A stretch of 64,000 nt of DNA from Candidatus Poribacteria bacterium. Lineage in GTDB: Bacteria > Poribacteria > WGA-4E > GCA-2687025. The stretch is taken from positions 163,476 to 227,475 of the forward strand of contig JAPPNK010000012.1 of NCBI GenBank assembly GCA_028818695.1, in the 5' to 3' direction. The position numbers and the translations under genes are program-made. The first letter of the stretch is position 1, and each line of letters begins with the position of its first letter. Below, in pieces: positions 42,448 through 51,252 of this stretch. The notes below the pieces were generated by a model, which searched no databases, was not told the DNA's origin, and saw only the letters and a program-made list of their open reading frames with translations.

Positions 42448-44688
42448 ATGGCTGCTTTGAAGCGTTGGCATGCGGTTCAGATTCGCCTCGTTTGCGTATG
42501 CGCGCTGTTGATCGGCGCCGCCATGCCGGCGTATGCGCAGGAGAGCGCGCCGAAACATGCGGATCTGCTATACTCCCAGGCGAAGTGGCGGCAAGCGGCG
42601 GCGGCGTATGAAACCTTTGCGTCCGAAAATCCTGATTACAGGCATCTGACGCGAATCTATATGCGCGTCGGGCAAGCCTACGGCGAGCTGGGGGAAGTGG
42701 AAAACGCCCGCAAGGCGTATGCGAAAGGCGTTGAGACGGGGCCGGACGACTCCTACATCTACTCCATCATCTCTCTTTGGGGGAATATGTACACTCGCCG
42801 TTATCAGTATATTGAAGCGCAGACGATGTGCGAAAATCTGATGCGCGCCTATCCAAACACGATCGCCGCAGAATATGCCCACTATTTGTTGGGAACCTAT
42901 CTGGAGATGGGCGGGGCGGAAGCGGAAAAATCGGCGAAGGCGTATGAATCGTTTATAGAGCAGTACCCGAACTCGATGTACTTCAGCGGCGCTGTCGGAC
43001 GCCTCACGAGCCTTCTGATTGAGTCGGGCGACGCGGAGAAAGCGGAGGCGCTTCTCACAAAACGACTTGGCATGTCGCCGAACAATTCAAATCTGCTGGA
43101 TCAGCTGGCGGAAGTGTACCAGCAGCAGGGGCGCATAGACGACGCGGTGCGTCTTTTGGAAACGGCTCTTGAGCGGAGCCCTGGCGACTCGAACCTGCTG
43201 GAATCGCTTGGCGGAGCCTACGCCGCAAAAGGCGATCGGAAAAAGGCGCGCGAGGTGTGGCTGCGAACGGTGGACGCCGAGAACGATAGATACAGCCAGC
43301 GGCTGCAGCTGGGGTATCTTTTTCAAAGGCACGGCTTTTTTGAAGACGCGGTTGAGCAGTACGAGCGCGCCTCGGCGCTGCAGCCCTCCTTCTCTTATCT
43401 TTATACGCGCATTGCGAATGTGTACCAGATCATAGGGAAATCGGACAAGGCGTTTGAGGTGTATATGCGTTCGCTGCGCCAGCTCGGTTTTAACTACGCG
43501 GCGCGCCGCCCGATTTTAGAGGCGGTGAAGGAGCTGCTGCCGGCGGCTCGGCTTCGTCAGGAGTATGAACGTTTGAGCGGGGAAGCAGACCGTTCGCAGG
43601 ATTTGACGGCGCAGATGACAGCGGCGGAGTTCGCGTTTTTAGCAGAAGAGTACGAGGAGAGCATGAGCCGATTGAAAGCGCTTGCAGGACACATCGATTC
43701 GGTCGAGACGATGGAGGAGTTTGGCGACACGCTCATGGAGAAGGAGCGGCCGAAGGAGGCTCTGCGTTTCTTGAAGGGCGCCATCGATCTGAATCCGACC
43801 GCGCCCGGCATCGCGCGCCGTCATGCGATGGTCGGTCGGGCGCATGAGGCGCTGGAGCAGTATGAAGAGAGCGCGGAGGCGTACCGTTGGGCGATACAGT
43901 TTGATCCGCTTCGGCAGTCGGATCCCGATCTGGACGCGCGGCTGGCGCACGCGTATATGCGCGGAATGCGCCGCCCCGATCTGGCGCTGACGCATCTGCA
44001 GGAGGCGTCCTCCTTGCCGCCGCTGAAGCCGCAGCTGGAGGATTTGACGCTTCTGACAGCAGAGGCGTATCTGCTCTTAGGCGATCTTGCGTCGGCGGGC
44101 GTCGCGCTGGTTCAGAATCGCTCCAATTTTCCTGAAAAAGAATCGAAACGCCAGTTTCTAACGGCGGAGATACTGTTCTTCAAAGGAGAGCATGAGGCGG
44201 CTGAAAAGCTTTATGAAAAGGTCGCGGAAACCTATCTCGAATCGGAGTCGTCGAACGACGCTCTGGCGCGTATCGCCTTGATTCACAACGGCGCGGGCAA
44301 TGCGGAAGCGTTGAGCCTCTACGCCGACGCGCTGCGGCTGCGCGCGAACGGAAAACTGGCAGAGGCGATGTCGGTCTGCGAAGCGGTTGCGGAGTCGGCG
44401 AAGCGCATTCCGCTCGCGCAGGATGCGCTCTCCTTGCTGGCGGAGACGGCCTTTGAGGCGAACGACCTGGAGCGCGCGGCCGCCGCGTATGAGACGTTGG
44501 CGAAGGAGGGCGGTCATCTGGGCGCGCAGGCGCTGACGGCTCTGGGGCGGCTCTACTATGAAAGCGGGAACCGGAAGGGCGCCATTGATGCGTATGAGCG
44601 GTTGTTGAAGCAGAACGCGACGGGCGCATTTGCGGTGTCGGCGCGCGCGCGGCTTCGCGCCCTGATAGATGAAGAGTCGACGCCGTAA
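42448..44688 (+). CDS. Secreted TPR protein
   Basis: 746 residues from ATG 42448; the frame extends to 42115 inside the previous gene, without homology. Signal peptide ends AMPAYAQE. The remainder is TPR repeats throughout (AAAAYETFASENPDYRHLTRIYMRVGQAYGEL, SNLLDQLAEVYQQQGRIDDAVRLLETALERSP, AARHAM-like IARRHAMVGRAHEALEQYEESAEAYRWAIQ). No enzymatic domain. It follows the cytochrome b gene by 26 bp, and the transglutaminase-like gene follows after 13, so it may assist envelope complex assembly. Exact partner unknown. Confidence 0.8.
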   Translation: MAALKRWHAVQIRLVCVCALLIGAAMPAYAQESAPKHADLLYSQAKWRQAAAAYETFASENPDYRHLTRIYMRVGQAYGELGEVENARKAYAKGVETGPDDSYIYSIISLWGNMYTRRYQYIEAQTMCENLMRAYPNTIAAEYAHYLLGTYLEMGGAEAEKSAKAYESFIEQYPNSMYFSGAVGRLTSLLIESGDAEKAEALLTKRLGMSPNNSNLLDQLAEVYQQQGRIDDAVRLLETALERSPGDSNLLESLGGAYAAKGDRKKAREVWLRTVDAENDRYSQRLQLGYLFQRHGFFEDAVEQYERASALQPSFSYLYTRIANVYQIIGKSDKAFEVYMRSLRQLGFNYAARRPILEAVKELLPAARLRQEYERLSGEADRSQDLTAQMTAAEFAFLAEEYEESMSRLKALAGHIDSVETMEEFGDTLMEKERPKEALRFLKGAIDLNPTAPGIARRHAMVGRAHEALEQYEESAEAYRWAIQFDPLRQSDPDLDARLAHAYMRGMRRPDLALTHLQEASSLPPLKPQLEDLTLLTAEAYLLLGDLASAGVALVQNRSNFPEKESKRQFLTAEILFFKGEHEAAEKLYEKVAETYLESESSNDALARIALIHNGAGNAEALSLYADALRLRANGKLAEAMSVCEAVAESAKRIPLAQDALSLLAETAFEANDLERAAAAYETLAKEGGHLGAQALTALGRLYYESGNRKGAIDAYERLLKQNATGAFAVSARARLRALIDEESTP

Positions 44689-44701
44689 GATTGGGAGAAT
44701 T

Positions 44702-46156
44702 ATGCGAAACGCGGCAGCGGTACTGTTGGGAATGGCGCTGATATGGACGGGGGCGGGGCAAACGGCGTTTGCTCTGGACGCGATGCCGAAGGTTCCGATC
44801 AACTCGGAAGACTGGTACCGCCTCGAGATCATGGGCATCCATGTCGGCAGCATGTGGACGCACAGCGAACAGGTTGAGTCGGAGATTGTCGTTCAGAGCG
44901 AGTTGGTGATGAAGTTGAGCCGCGTCGGCTTCCCTGTCGATGTTCGACAGACGCGGGTGGCTCGTTTTGACGCGGAGCCGCCGTACGCGCCGCGCAGCTT
45001 TTCCTATATAGGTCGGGAAATGGATGTCGAGAAACGGATTGAGGGGCGCGCAGTCGGCGAGGAGATGCATCTCTCCATTCTATCCGGCGGCAAGATGTAC
45101 GAAAAAACGATTGGAATGCCGGCGGGGGCGGTTTTTGAAGAGGCGATACCGTTTTTGCTGCAGGACCGCGCATTTAAAGTGGGCGACAAGGCATCCTATT
45201 TTACCTTCAACTACGAACTGCTGACTCCGATCTCCTACCGCGTCTCTGCCATCGATTCAGAGGACGAAGAGACCTTTGCGATAGTCTATCTATTGGAGCA
45301 GCTTCAAGTTGAGGTGACGAGCTACCTGAACAAGGACGGTTCAGTGTTGGAGACGGTCATTCCGTTGGGGGCGATGTCGCTTCGAATGGCGCTCGCTTCA
45401 GAGAAGGAGGCGACCGAAACCCCTGAGGGGCGTTTTGACATTGTGATCTCCACGAAGACGGAGTTTCAAGGCGCGCCGCCGAGCGATCCAGAACTTTTTA
45501 CCGCCGAGGCGCGGCTGCCGAATAAAGAGCTGTCCGACGCGGCGCCGAACACGCATCGGCAGACCTTGACCCCAATTGCCGATTCCGACTGGATGTCGCT
45601 AGAGGTGAAGAGGGACGCGGAGCCGCAGGAGAGGGTTCCGTATCCGATCAAGAGCGCGGAGTTGGAGCCGTTTTTGTCGTCAACGTTGTATGTTCAAGCG
45701 GACAATCCGGACATTCGCGCTAAGGCGGCTGAGATTGTCGACGGAACGGAGGGCGCCTGGGAGGCGGCAAAGCGCATCTCCGAATGGACGCATACATATG
45801 TGAAGGAGAAGCGGTTCGACAGGGGTTATGCGACGGCGAAGGAGACGCTCGATTCACGGTCGGGCGACTGCACGGAGCATACGATGCTGGCGGTTGCGTT
45901 GACGCGCGCGGCGGGGATACCGGCGCGGATTGTGTCGGGCGTCGTCTGGATGAAGGACGGGTTTTACTACCATTTCTGGCATGAAGCGTACGTTGGAGAA
46001 TGGATCGCGCTGGACGCGACGCTGGGTCAGACGCCGGCGGACGCGCGGCGCATTCAGCTGAGCCGAGGCGAGCTGGAATCGGACACGGCGCTGGAGCTGA
46101 CTTTCGGCGTCTTGCAGACGCTCAACATGCTTGAGCTGCGGGCGTCCCCAAAATAG
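44702..46156 (+). CDS. Transglutaminase-like (cysteine protease fold) secreted protein
   Basis: 484 residues from ATG 44702, preceded by GGGAG; an ATG at 44669 overlaps the previous gene. Signal peptide ends QTAFALD. The C-terminal transglutaminase core shows the Cys in SRSGDCTEHTMLAVALTRAAGIPAR (about residue 389), the His in FYYHFWHEAYVG and the Asp in ALDATLGQ. The N-terminal 330 residues are a beta-rich domain of unknown role. Such proteins hydrolyse or crosslink peptides in the envelope. Its neighbours are the TPR protein and metG; the latter is likely a passenger. Confidence 0.82.
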   Translation: MRNAAAVLLGMALIWTGAGQTAFALDAMPKVPINSEDWYRLEIMGIHVGSMWTHSEQVESEIVVQSELVMKLSRVGFPVDVRQTRVARFDAEPPYAPRSFSYIGREMDVEKRIEGRAVGEEMHLSILSGGKMYEKTIGMPAGAVFEEAIPFLLQDRAFKVGDKASYFTFNYELLTPISYRVSAIDSEDEETFAIVYLLEQLQVEVTSYLNKDGSVLETVIPLGAMSLRMALASEKEATETPEGRFDIVISTKTEFQGAPPSDPELFTAEARLPNKELSDAAPNTHRQTLTPIADSDWMSLEVKRDAEPQERVPYPIKSAELEPFLSSTLYVQADNPDIRAKAAEIVDGTEGAWEAAKRISEWTHTYVKEKRFDRGYATAKETLDSRSGDCTEHTMLAVALTRAAGIPARIVSGVVWMKDGFYYHFWHEAYVGEWIALDATLGQTPADARRIQLSRGELESDTALELTFGVLQTLNMLELRASPK

Positions 46157-46173
46157 GAGCCGGAAAGGGCGGC

Positions 46174-48090
46174 ATGGATTCAACCTATTACATCACGACA
46201 ACGATTCCGTATGTGAACGCTCTGCCGCATTTGGGGCATTCGTATGAGTTGGTCGCGACAGACGCGCTCGCCCGCTACCGCCGCCTTTGCGGTCGAGATG
46301 TGTGGTTCTTGACGGGTCTGGACGAAAATTCGCAGAATATCGAGAAGAAAGCGCGGGAGCTCGGCAAGGAAACGAAGGAGTATGTGGACGAGATGGCGGC
46401 AGGTTTCCGCAACACATGGGAGAAGCTGGACATCTCCTTTGACGACATGCTCCGCACGACGGAGCCGCGGCACTGGCGCGCCTCCCAGGAGCTGTTTCAG
46501 CGCGCTTACGACAACGGCGACATCTACCTTGGGGAGCATAACGGGTATTACTGCAACTCGTGCGAAGCGAAGTACGACGAAGAGGATCTTGTCGACGGAA
46601 CCGACTGCCCCGTCCATCATAAAAAATGCGAATGGCTTGCAGAAAAGAACTATTTCTTTGCCCTTTCAAAGTACCAAGATCGTCTCATACAGCTTTTTCG
46701 AGACCGTCCAGATTGGGTGTATCCTGCGTCGCGGCGGAACGAGGTTCTCGCGTTCATTGAGCGCGGTTTGAACGATTTCAGCGTGACGCGCGCCGACAAG
46801 CAATGGGGCGTTCCATGTCCTATTGACGAGAGCCATGTGATGTATGTCTGGTTCGATGCGCTCATCAACTATTTGACGGGCGTCGGCTTTCCCGACCATC
46901 AGCAGATGTACGAGAAGTACTGGCCATGCGATGTGCATGTGATGGGAAAGGACATGTGGCGTTTTCACTGCGTCTATTGGCCGGCGATGCTCATGAGCGC
47001 CGGCTTGCCGTTGCCGAGGCGGGCGGCGGTGCATGGATTTCTCAATCTTAAAGGCGAGAAGATGAGCAAGACGCGCGGCATCTATGTCGACCCGGTGGCG
47101 GCGGTGGACGCTTATGGGTCGGACGCGATTCGGTATTTTTTGCTGCGCGATATGCCGTTTGACCAGGACGGCGACTTCACATGGGAGGCATTTGCCGCTC
47201 GATATAACGCCGATCTGGCGAACGATCTGGGAAACCTGCTGAATCGAACGCTGCGGCTTGTGAACGCGCATTTCAACGGAGCGGCGCCGCCTGCGGGGGA
47301 GCCTAAGGAGAGCGAACAGGCGCTTGCGCAGTTTGCGTCGGAGCGGCTTGAAGGGCTGCATGCGTTGATGGGGCGGTATCAGCTGCATCTGGCGTTGGAC
47401 GAGGCGATGTCGCTCATACGGGAGACGAACCGGTATCTGTCCGAGCGGAAGCCGTGGGACCTGGCAAAGCGGGGCGATCTGGGCGGCGCGGGGACTGTTC
47501 TCTACCATGCGATGGAAGCGCTGCGCTGGACGGGGGCGATGCTGTCGCCGTTCATTCCGTCGGCGGTGGAGAAGATGCGCTCGCAGCTCGGGGTTTCGGC
47601 GGAAAGCTTTGACGGGCTGGTCTGGGGCGGCTTAGAGGCAGGGAAACCGATCGGCGAAGCAAGCCCGCTGTTTCCGCGCATAGATATGAAGGCGGAGGCG
47701 GAAGCGAAAACATCCTCTCAACCAAAAGAAAGCAAGCCGAAAATGAAGGCGCAGGAGAAGGAAATAGGCGTCGTCAGTTTTGACGATTTCCGCAAGATTG
47801 ATCTGCGCGTCGCGCGCGTCGTGGAGGCGGAGCGGGCCCCGAAAGCGGACAAGCTGTTGAAGTTGACAACGCAGGTCGGCAGCGAAACGCGCGTCATTGT
47901 CGCGGGCATCGCGGAGCATTACGCGCCTGAAGAGCTGATCGGCAAGCGCATTGTGATAGTCGCCAATCTCGCCCCGCGCACGATCTTCGGCATTGAATCG
48001 CAGGGGATGCTGTTGGCGGGCAAGGACGGAGAGGCGCTTGTCATCGCGGAGTTTGAGAGAGAGATCGCCGACGGGGCGGAAGTGTCTTGA
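46174..48090 (+). CDS. metG: Methionyl-tRNA synthetase with C-terminal tRNA-binding domain
   Basis: 638 residues. HIGH motif as HLGH (19-22), KMSKT near 296, and a CxxC...CPVHHKKC zinc-type knuckle in the connective peptide. Anticodon domain (ARYNADLANDLGNLLNRTLRLVN), a Lys/Glu-rich linker near 505-525, then the Trbp111-like tRNA-binding domain from about 533 (FRKIDLRVARVVEAERAPKADKLLKL, IVANLAPRTIFGIESQGMLLA). Charges tRNA(Met). 17 bp after the transglutaminase-like gene and overlapping tatD by 4 bp. Confidence 0.96.
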   Translation: MDSTYYITTTIPYVNALPHLGHSYELVATDALARYRRLCGRDVWFLTGLDENSQNIEKKARELGKETKEYVDEMAAGFRNTWEKLDISFDDMLRTTEPRHWRASQELFQRAYDNGDIYLGEHNGYYCNSCEAKYDEEDLVDGTDCPVHHKKCEWLAEKNYFFALSKYQDRLIQLFRDRPDWVYPASRRNEVLAFIERGLNDFSVTRADKQWGVPCPIDESHVMYVWFDALINYLTGVGFPDHQQMYEKYWPCDVHVMGKDMWRFHCVYWPAMLMSAGLPLPRRAAVHGFLNLKGEKMSKTRGIYVDPVAAVDAYGSDAIRYFLLRDMPFDQDGDFTWEAFAARYNADLANDLGNLLNRTLRLVNAHFNGAAPPAGEPKESEQALAQFASERLEGLHALMGRYQLHLALDEAMSLIRETNRYLSERKPWDLAKRGDLGGAGTVLYHAMEALRWTGAMLSPFIPSAVEKMRSQLGVSAESFDGLVWGGLEAGKPIGEASPLFPRIDMKAEAEAKTSSQPKESKPKMKAQEKEIGVVSFDDFRKIDLRVARVVEAERAPKADKLLKLTTQVGSETRVIVAGIAEHYAPEELIGKRIVIVANLAPRTIFGIESQGMLLAGKDGEALVIAEFEREIADGAEVS

Positions 48091-48869
48091 CGCGCGGATG
48101 GACGCTCATCGACACGCATGCGCATCTTCAGCTGTCCACATTTGACGCGGATCGAGAGGCGGTACTTCGGCGCGCCGAGAGGGCGGGGGTGGAGGCGGTC
48201 GTCAATATCGGCATTGACGCGGCTTCGTCGCTGGCGGCGATTCGGCTCGCTGAGGAACATTCGATCTGCTGGGCGGCTGTCGGTCTGCATCCGCATGAGG
48301 CGGGTTCATGGAGCGATTCGGTTAAACAGGAGCTGCGCGCTCTGTCTCAACATCCAAAGGCGGTCGCCGTCGGCGAAACGGGGCTGGATTATTACCGCAA
48401 TCATGCCTCGAAAGCGGATCAGATGCGCGCGTTTCAGGGGCAGATGGAGCTCGCCGCCGAGACGCAGCTGCCGTTTGTGATTCATCAACGCAGCGCCTCC
48501 GAGGATTTGCTGGACGCGCTGGAGGCGTCCGGCATGGGGGCGTCCGCGCTGCTGCATTGTTTTAGCGGCTCTGTAGAGGAGGGGAAGCGCGCTGCAGGTC
48601 TGGGCTGCTTTTTTGGCTTGGGCGGAATTTTAACCTACCCTAAATCGGACGAGCTTCGCCAGGCGGTTGAAACGCTGCCGAGCGATCGGGTTATGGTCGA
48701 GACGGACAGTCCTTGGCTGGCGCCTCAAGCCTGGCGCGGAAAGCGGAACGAGCCGTCCTATGTTCGCGCGGCAGCCGAAGCGGTCGCGTCGGCGCGGGGG
48801 GAATCGTTTGAGCGCGCCGCCCAGAAGACATCCGAAGCGGCGCGCCGATTTTTCCGTTTGGAGAATTGA
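48087..48869 (+). CDS. tatD: TatD-family metal-dependent DNase
   Basis: 260 residues. TatD signs: LIDTHAHLQLSTFDADREAVL with the first metal histidines, AVGETGLDYYRNHASKADQMRAFQGQMELA, LPFVIHQRSA, HCFSGSVEEGKRA, GLGGILTYPKSDELRQAVE, VETDSPWLAPQAWRGKRNEPSYV. Acts as a Mg-dependent 3' nuclease in the cytosol. The only in-frame start before the metal site is TTG 48087, overlapping the metG stop (TTGA); this metG-tatD coupling is common in bacteria. Confidence 0.93.
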   Translation: MTRGWTLIDTHAHLQLSTFDADREAVLRRAERAGVEAVVNIGIDAASSLAAIRLAEEHSICWAAVGLHPHEAGSWSDSVKQELRALSQHPKAVAVGETGLDYYRNHASKADQMRAFQGQMELAAETQLPFVIHQRSASEDLLDALEASGMGASALLHCFSGSVEEGKRAAGLGCFFGLGGILTYPKSDELRQAVETLPSDRVMVETDSPWLAPQAWRGKRNEPSYVRAAAEAVASARGESFERAAQKTSEAARRFFRLEN

Positions 48870-48882
48870 CTCCCCTGCGGCA

Positions 48883-49281
48883 TTACGAGTCGTCGCAGAC
48901 CGCGTCGGGATCGTTCACCGTGTAGAGGCCGACCACATTCTCTTCGGGGTCAAGGAAAAGAGCCATGCTGGCAGCCCCTTTGGAGCCGGGGATCTCCATC
49001 GGCGGCATGATCGTCTGTCCGCCGCCCGCGTTCACTTTTGCCAGGCTCTCCTGCAGGTCGTCAACCTGAATGTAGAAAGTGATGTAGGGTTTCATCCCTT
49101 CGTGTTCGCCGTCCATCTGAATTCCGCCGCCGCCGATGCCTTCCTCGCTGCCGGTGTTGAACATGACGTAACCCGATTCTTCGTGGGCATTCGCGTCCCA
49201 TCCAAAAATCCCGGCGTAGAACTTGCTCTGCGCTTTTATGTCCTTGGCGTAGAACTCAAAGTGGACAACTGGGTTTCCCAT
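48883..49281 (-). CDS. VOC (glyoxalase/bleomycin-resistance fold) protein
   Basis: 132 residues from ATG 49281, with AGGAG upstream; a start at 49317 has none. Fold signs: VVHFEFYAKDIKAQSKFYAGIFGWD (first half), GGGGIQMDG, ITFYIQVDDLQESLAKVNAGGG, MALFLDPEENVVGLY (second half). The family includes glyoxalases, dioxygenases and resistance proteins; two glyoxalase-like half sites are seen but the substrate is not. It lies 102 bp downstream of cimA on the same strand, with tatD converging at a 13-bp gap. Confidence 0.85.
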   Translation of the reverse strand: MGNPVVHFEFYAKDIKAQSKFYAGIFGWDANAHEESGYVMFNTGSEEGIGGGGIQMDGEHEGMKPYITFYIQVDDLQESLAKVNAGGGQTIMPPMEIPGSKGAASMALFLDPEENVVGLYTVNDPDAVCDDS

Positions 49282-49383
49282 TGGTCGCTCCTTTTGTGTT
49301 GGCGCGTTTGTACGCATGAATTGTCGTTACGCCATATGAACGAAGGCAAAAGAGCGTCCGTTACAAACGACAGGCGGCATGCG

Positions 49384-50997
49384 TTATTTTGTCTGCTGCC
49401 CGTTCCGCTTCCGCTCGCGCTCATCTTTATAGATCTTATACTCAAAGCTGTCGACCAGCGCCTCCCAGGAGGCTTCGATGATGTTTTCGGAGACGCCGAC
49501 GGTTCCCCAAGTGTCCTCGCCGTCCGACGAGTTTATGAGAACGCGGACGCGCGCGGCGGTGGAGCGCTGAGAATCCAAGACGCGGACATTGTAGTCCTGA
49601 AGGAAGACATGCTGAAACTGCGGATAGAACCTGTCGAGCGCTTTTCGCAAGGCGGAGTCAAGCGCGTTGATGGGTCCGTTGCCTTCGGCGGCGGAATGCT
49701 CTTCGGCTCCGCTGGGGTCCAGTATCTTGACGGTGGCTTCGGAGCGCATGTCGCGCGTGAGAAACTTTTCCACGATGATGCGAAATCCGACCCGCTTAAA
49801 CGCCGGCTGAAAATGCCCCATCGCCTTTTGCGCAAGCAGCAGGAAGGAGGCGTCCGCGCCTTCAAATTCGTATCCGAACTGCTCCGCCTCTTTGAGCCGC
49901 TCGTAGATGCGCTGAACCTCTGGGGAGCGTTTGTCAAGGTGTGGGTAGTCGCTCTCGATCTTTTCAATAATGGCGCTGCGCCCCGCTTGATCGGAGATGA
50001 GAACGCGCTGGACGTTGCCGACCGTTTCGGGTTTAATATGCTCATAGGAAAGCGAATTTTTGCGCGCCGCGTCGATATGGACGCCGCCTTTGTGGGCAAA
50101 GGCGGAGCGTCCAACATAAGGCGCTTTGTCGTTATGGGCATGGTTCGCCATTTCGTTGACAAGCCGCGAGACTCGCGTCAGCTCTTGCAGATTGTCCCGC
50201 CCAACAACGTCGCAGTCCATTTTGAGTTCAAGGTTGGGAATGATGGCGCACAGGTCGGCGTTTCCGCACCGTTCGCCATGCCCGTTGAAGGTGCCTTGTA
50301 CATGCGCGACTCCTTGTTCGACAGCCATGAGCGTGTTGGCGACAGCGGTTCCAGAGTCGTTGTGGGTGTGGATTCCGATGGTGTGATCGGGAAATGCCTC
50401 GCAGACCTGGGCGGCGGCGGCGGCTATCTGGGAGGGGAGCGCTCCGCCGTTTGTGTCGCAAAGGACGAGCCGGCAGGCTCCGCCTTCAGCCGCGGCGCGC
50501 AATGAAGCGAGCGCATATTCGGCGTCATGCCGGTATCCGTCAAAGAAATGCTCGGCGTCGTAGAGGACGTTCATACCCCGCTGCGTCAGAAAATCGACGG
50601 AGGAGCGGATCATCTCTAGGTTTTCCTCTAAAGAGACTCTCAGTATTTCGGTCGCATGGAATGTCCAGCTTTTGCCGAAGATGGTCGCGTATCGGCAGCC
50701 TGTATCGACGAGGGCGAGCAGGTTCGGGTCTTCGTCTGGGGGCAGATTTTTTCGCCGCGTGCTTCCGAACGGCATGAGATTGGCGGTTTTGAGATCGAGT
50801 TCCTTGGCGCGTTTAAAGAATTCGATGTCGCGCGGGTTTGAAAACGGCCATCCTCCGACGACAAAATGAATGCCGATTTCGTCGAACGCCTGCAGTAAAA
50901 TGAGTTTGCTTTCAACCGAGAAGGCGATGCCTTCGGCTTGTCCGCCGTCTCGTAGCGTTTCGTCGCACACTTCAACCGTTCGTTTTGCGCCAGTCAT
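49384..50997 (-). CDS. cimA: (R)-citramalate synthase
   Basis: 537 residues. Condenses pyruvate and acetyl-CoA to citramalate, opening a threonine-independent route to isoleucine. Motifs: VEVCDETLRDGGQAEGIAFS (the family's DTTLRDG), FHATEILRVSLEENLEMI, VLYDAEHFFDGYRHDAEYAL, VLCDTNGGALP, IGIHTHNDSGTAVANTL metal site, QGTFNGHGERCGNADLC, then AFAHKGGVHIDAARKN. The C-terminal LeuA allosteric-type domain (DYNVRVLDSQRSTAARVRVLI, WGTVGVSENIIEASW) supports isoleucine feedback. FHATEILR and the length separate it from LeuA. Confidence 0.93.
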   Translation of the reverse strand: MTGAKRTVEVCDETLRDGGQAEGIAFSVESKLILLQAFDEIGIHFVVGGWPFSNPRDIEFFKRAKELDLKTANLMPFGSTRRKNLPPDEDPNLLALVDTGCRYATIFGKSWTFHATEILRVSLEENLEMIRSSVDFLTQRGMNVLYDAEHFFDGYRHDAEYALASLRAAAEGGACRLVLCDTNGGALPSQIAAAAAQVCEAFPDHTIGIHTHNDSGTAVANTLMAVEQGVAHVQGTFNGHGERCGNADLCAIIPNLELKMDCDVVGRDNLQELTRVSRLVNEMANHAHNDKAPYVGRSAFAHKGGVHIDAARKNSLSYEHIKPETVGNVQRVLISDQAGRSAIIEKIESDYPHLDKRSPEVQRIYERLKEAEQFGYEFEGADASFLLLAQKAMGHFQPAFKRVGFRIIVEKFLTRDMRSEATVKILDPSGAEEHSAAEGNGPINALDSALRKALDRFYPQFQHVFLQDYNVRVLDSQRSTAARVRVLINSSDGEDTWGTVGVSENIIEASWEALVDSFEYKIYKDERERKRNGQQTK

Positions 50998-51027
50998 TCG
51001 CCGCTTTCTCCATATGTTTGTAAGGAT

Positions 51028-51057
51028 ATTATAGCGCTTCGTCAGAGTTTTTGTAGC
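51028..51057 (-). promoter_or_regulatory. cimA promoter
   Basis: Perfect TATAAT on the minus strand (51033-51028), with GCTACA (51057-51052) at 18 bp as a weak -35. About 30 bp before the ATG at 50997. Confidence 0.45.
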
Positions 51058-51060
51058 GCT

Positions 51061-51175
51061 GGATGTTGGACGGAGCCTAGAGGCGGAGAAGGCGGACGGT
51101 TTCTGTTACGGATTGCGGATTCCGCTCGTTTGCATCGCGGTTCTTTCGCGATGAAATTCAACTTTAGGCATGAGG
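51061..51175 (+). repeat. Degenerate copy E of the MITE-like family
   Basis: The right part reads GTTCTTTCGCG, then a weak ATGAAATTCAACTTTA end and GCATGAGGTC. The first piece matches the interior of the 39252 element; the end and flank resemble those of the 13519 element (ATGTCCCAACTTTA, GCATGAGGCT). The left end is eroded to GGATGTTGGAC. A relic rather than an intact unit. Confidence 0.4.
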
Positions 51176-51189
51176 TCAGAACGCTAGAC

Positions 51190-51218
51190 TTGAAGGCGGG
51201 CGTCTGCAGGGCTAAGAT
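51190..51218 (+). promoter_or_regulatory. sat promoter
   Basis: TTGAAG (51190-51195), 17 bp, TAAGAT (51213-51218); ATG at 51253. Confidence 0.55.
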
Positions 51219-51252
51219 TGTAAGCGGTTATGGACGCCAAGAAAGGTATTGA

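Noticed and set aside
48667..50505. 612-codon plus-strand frame over tatD, the VOC gene and cimA
   Set aside because: Crosses three well-supported genes; no homology of its own.
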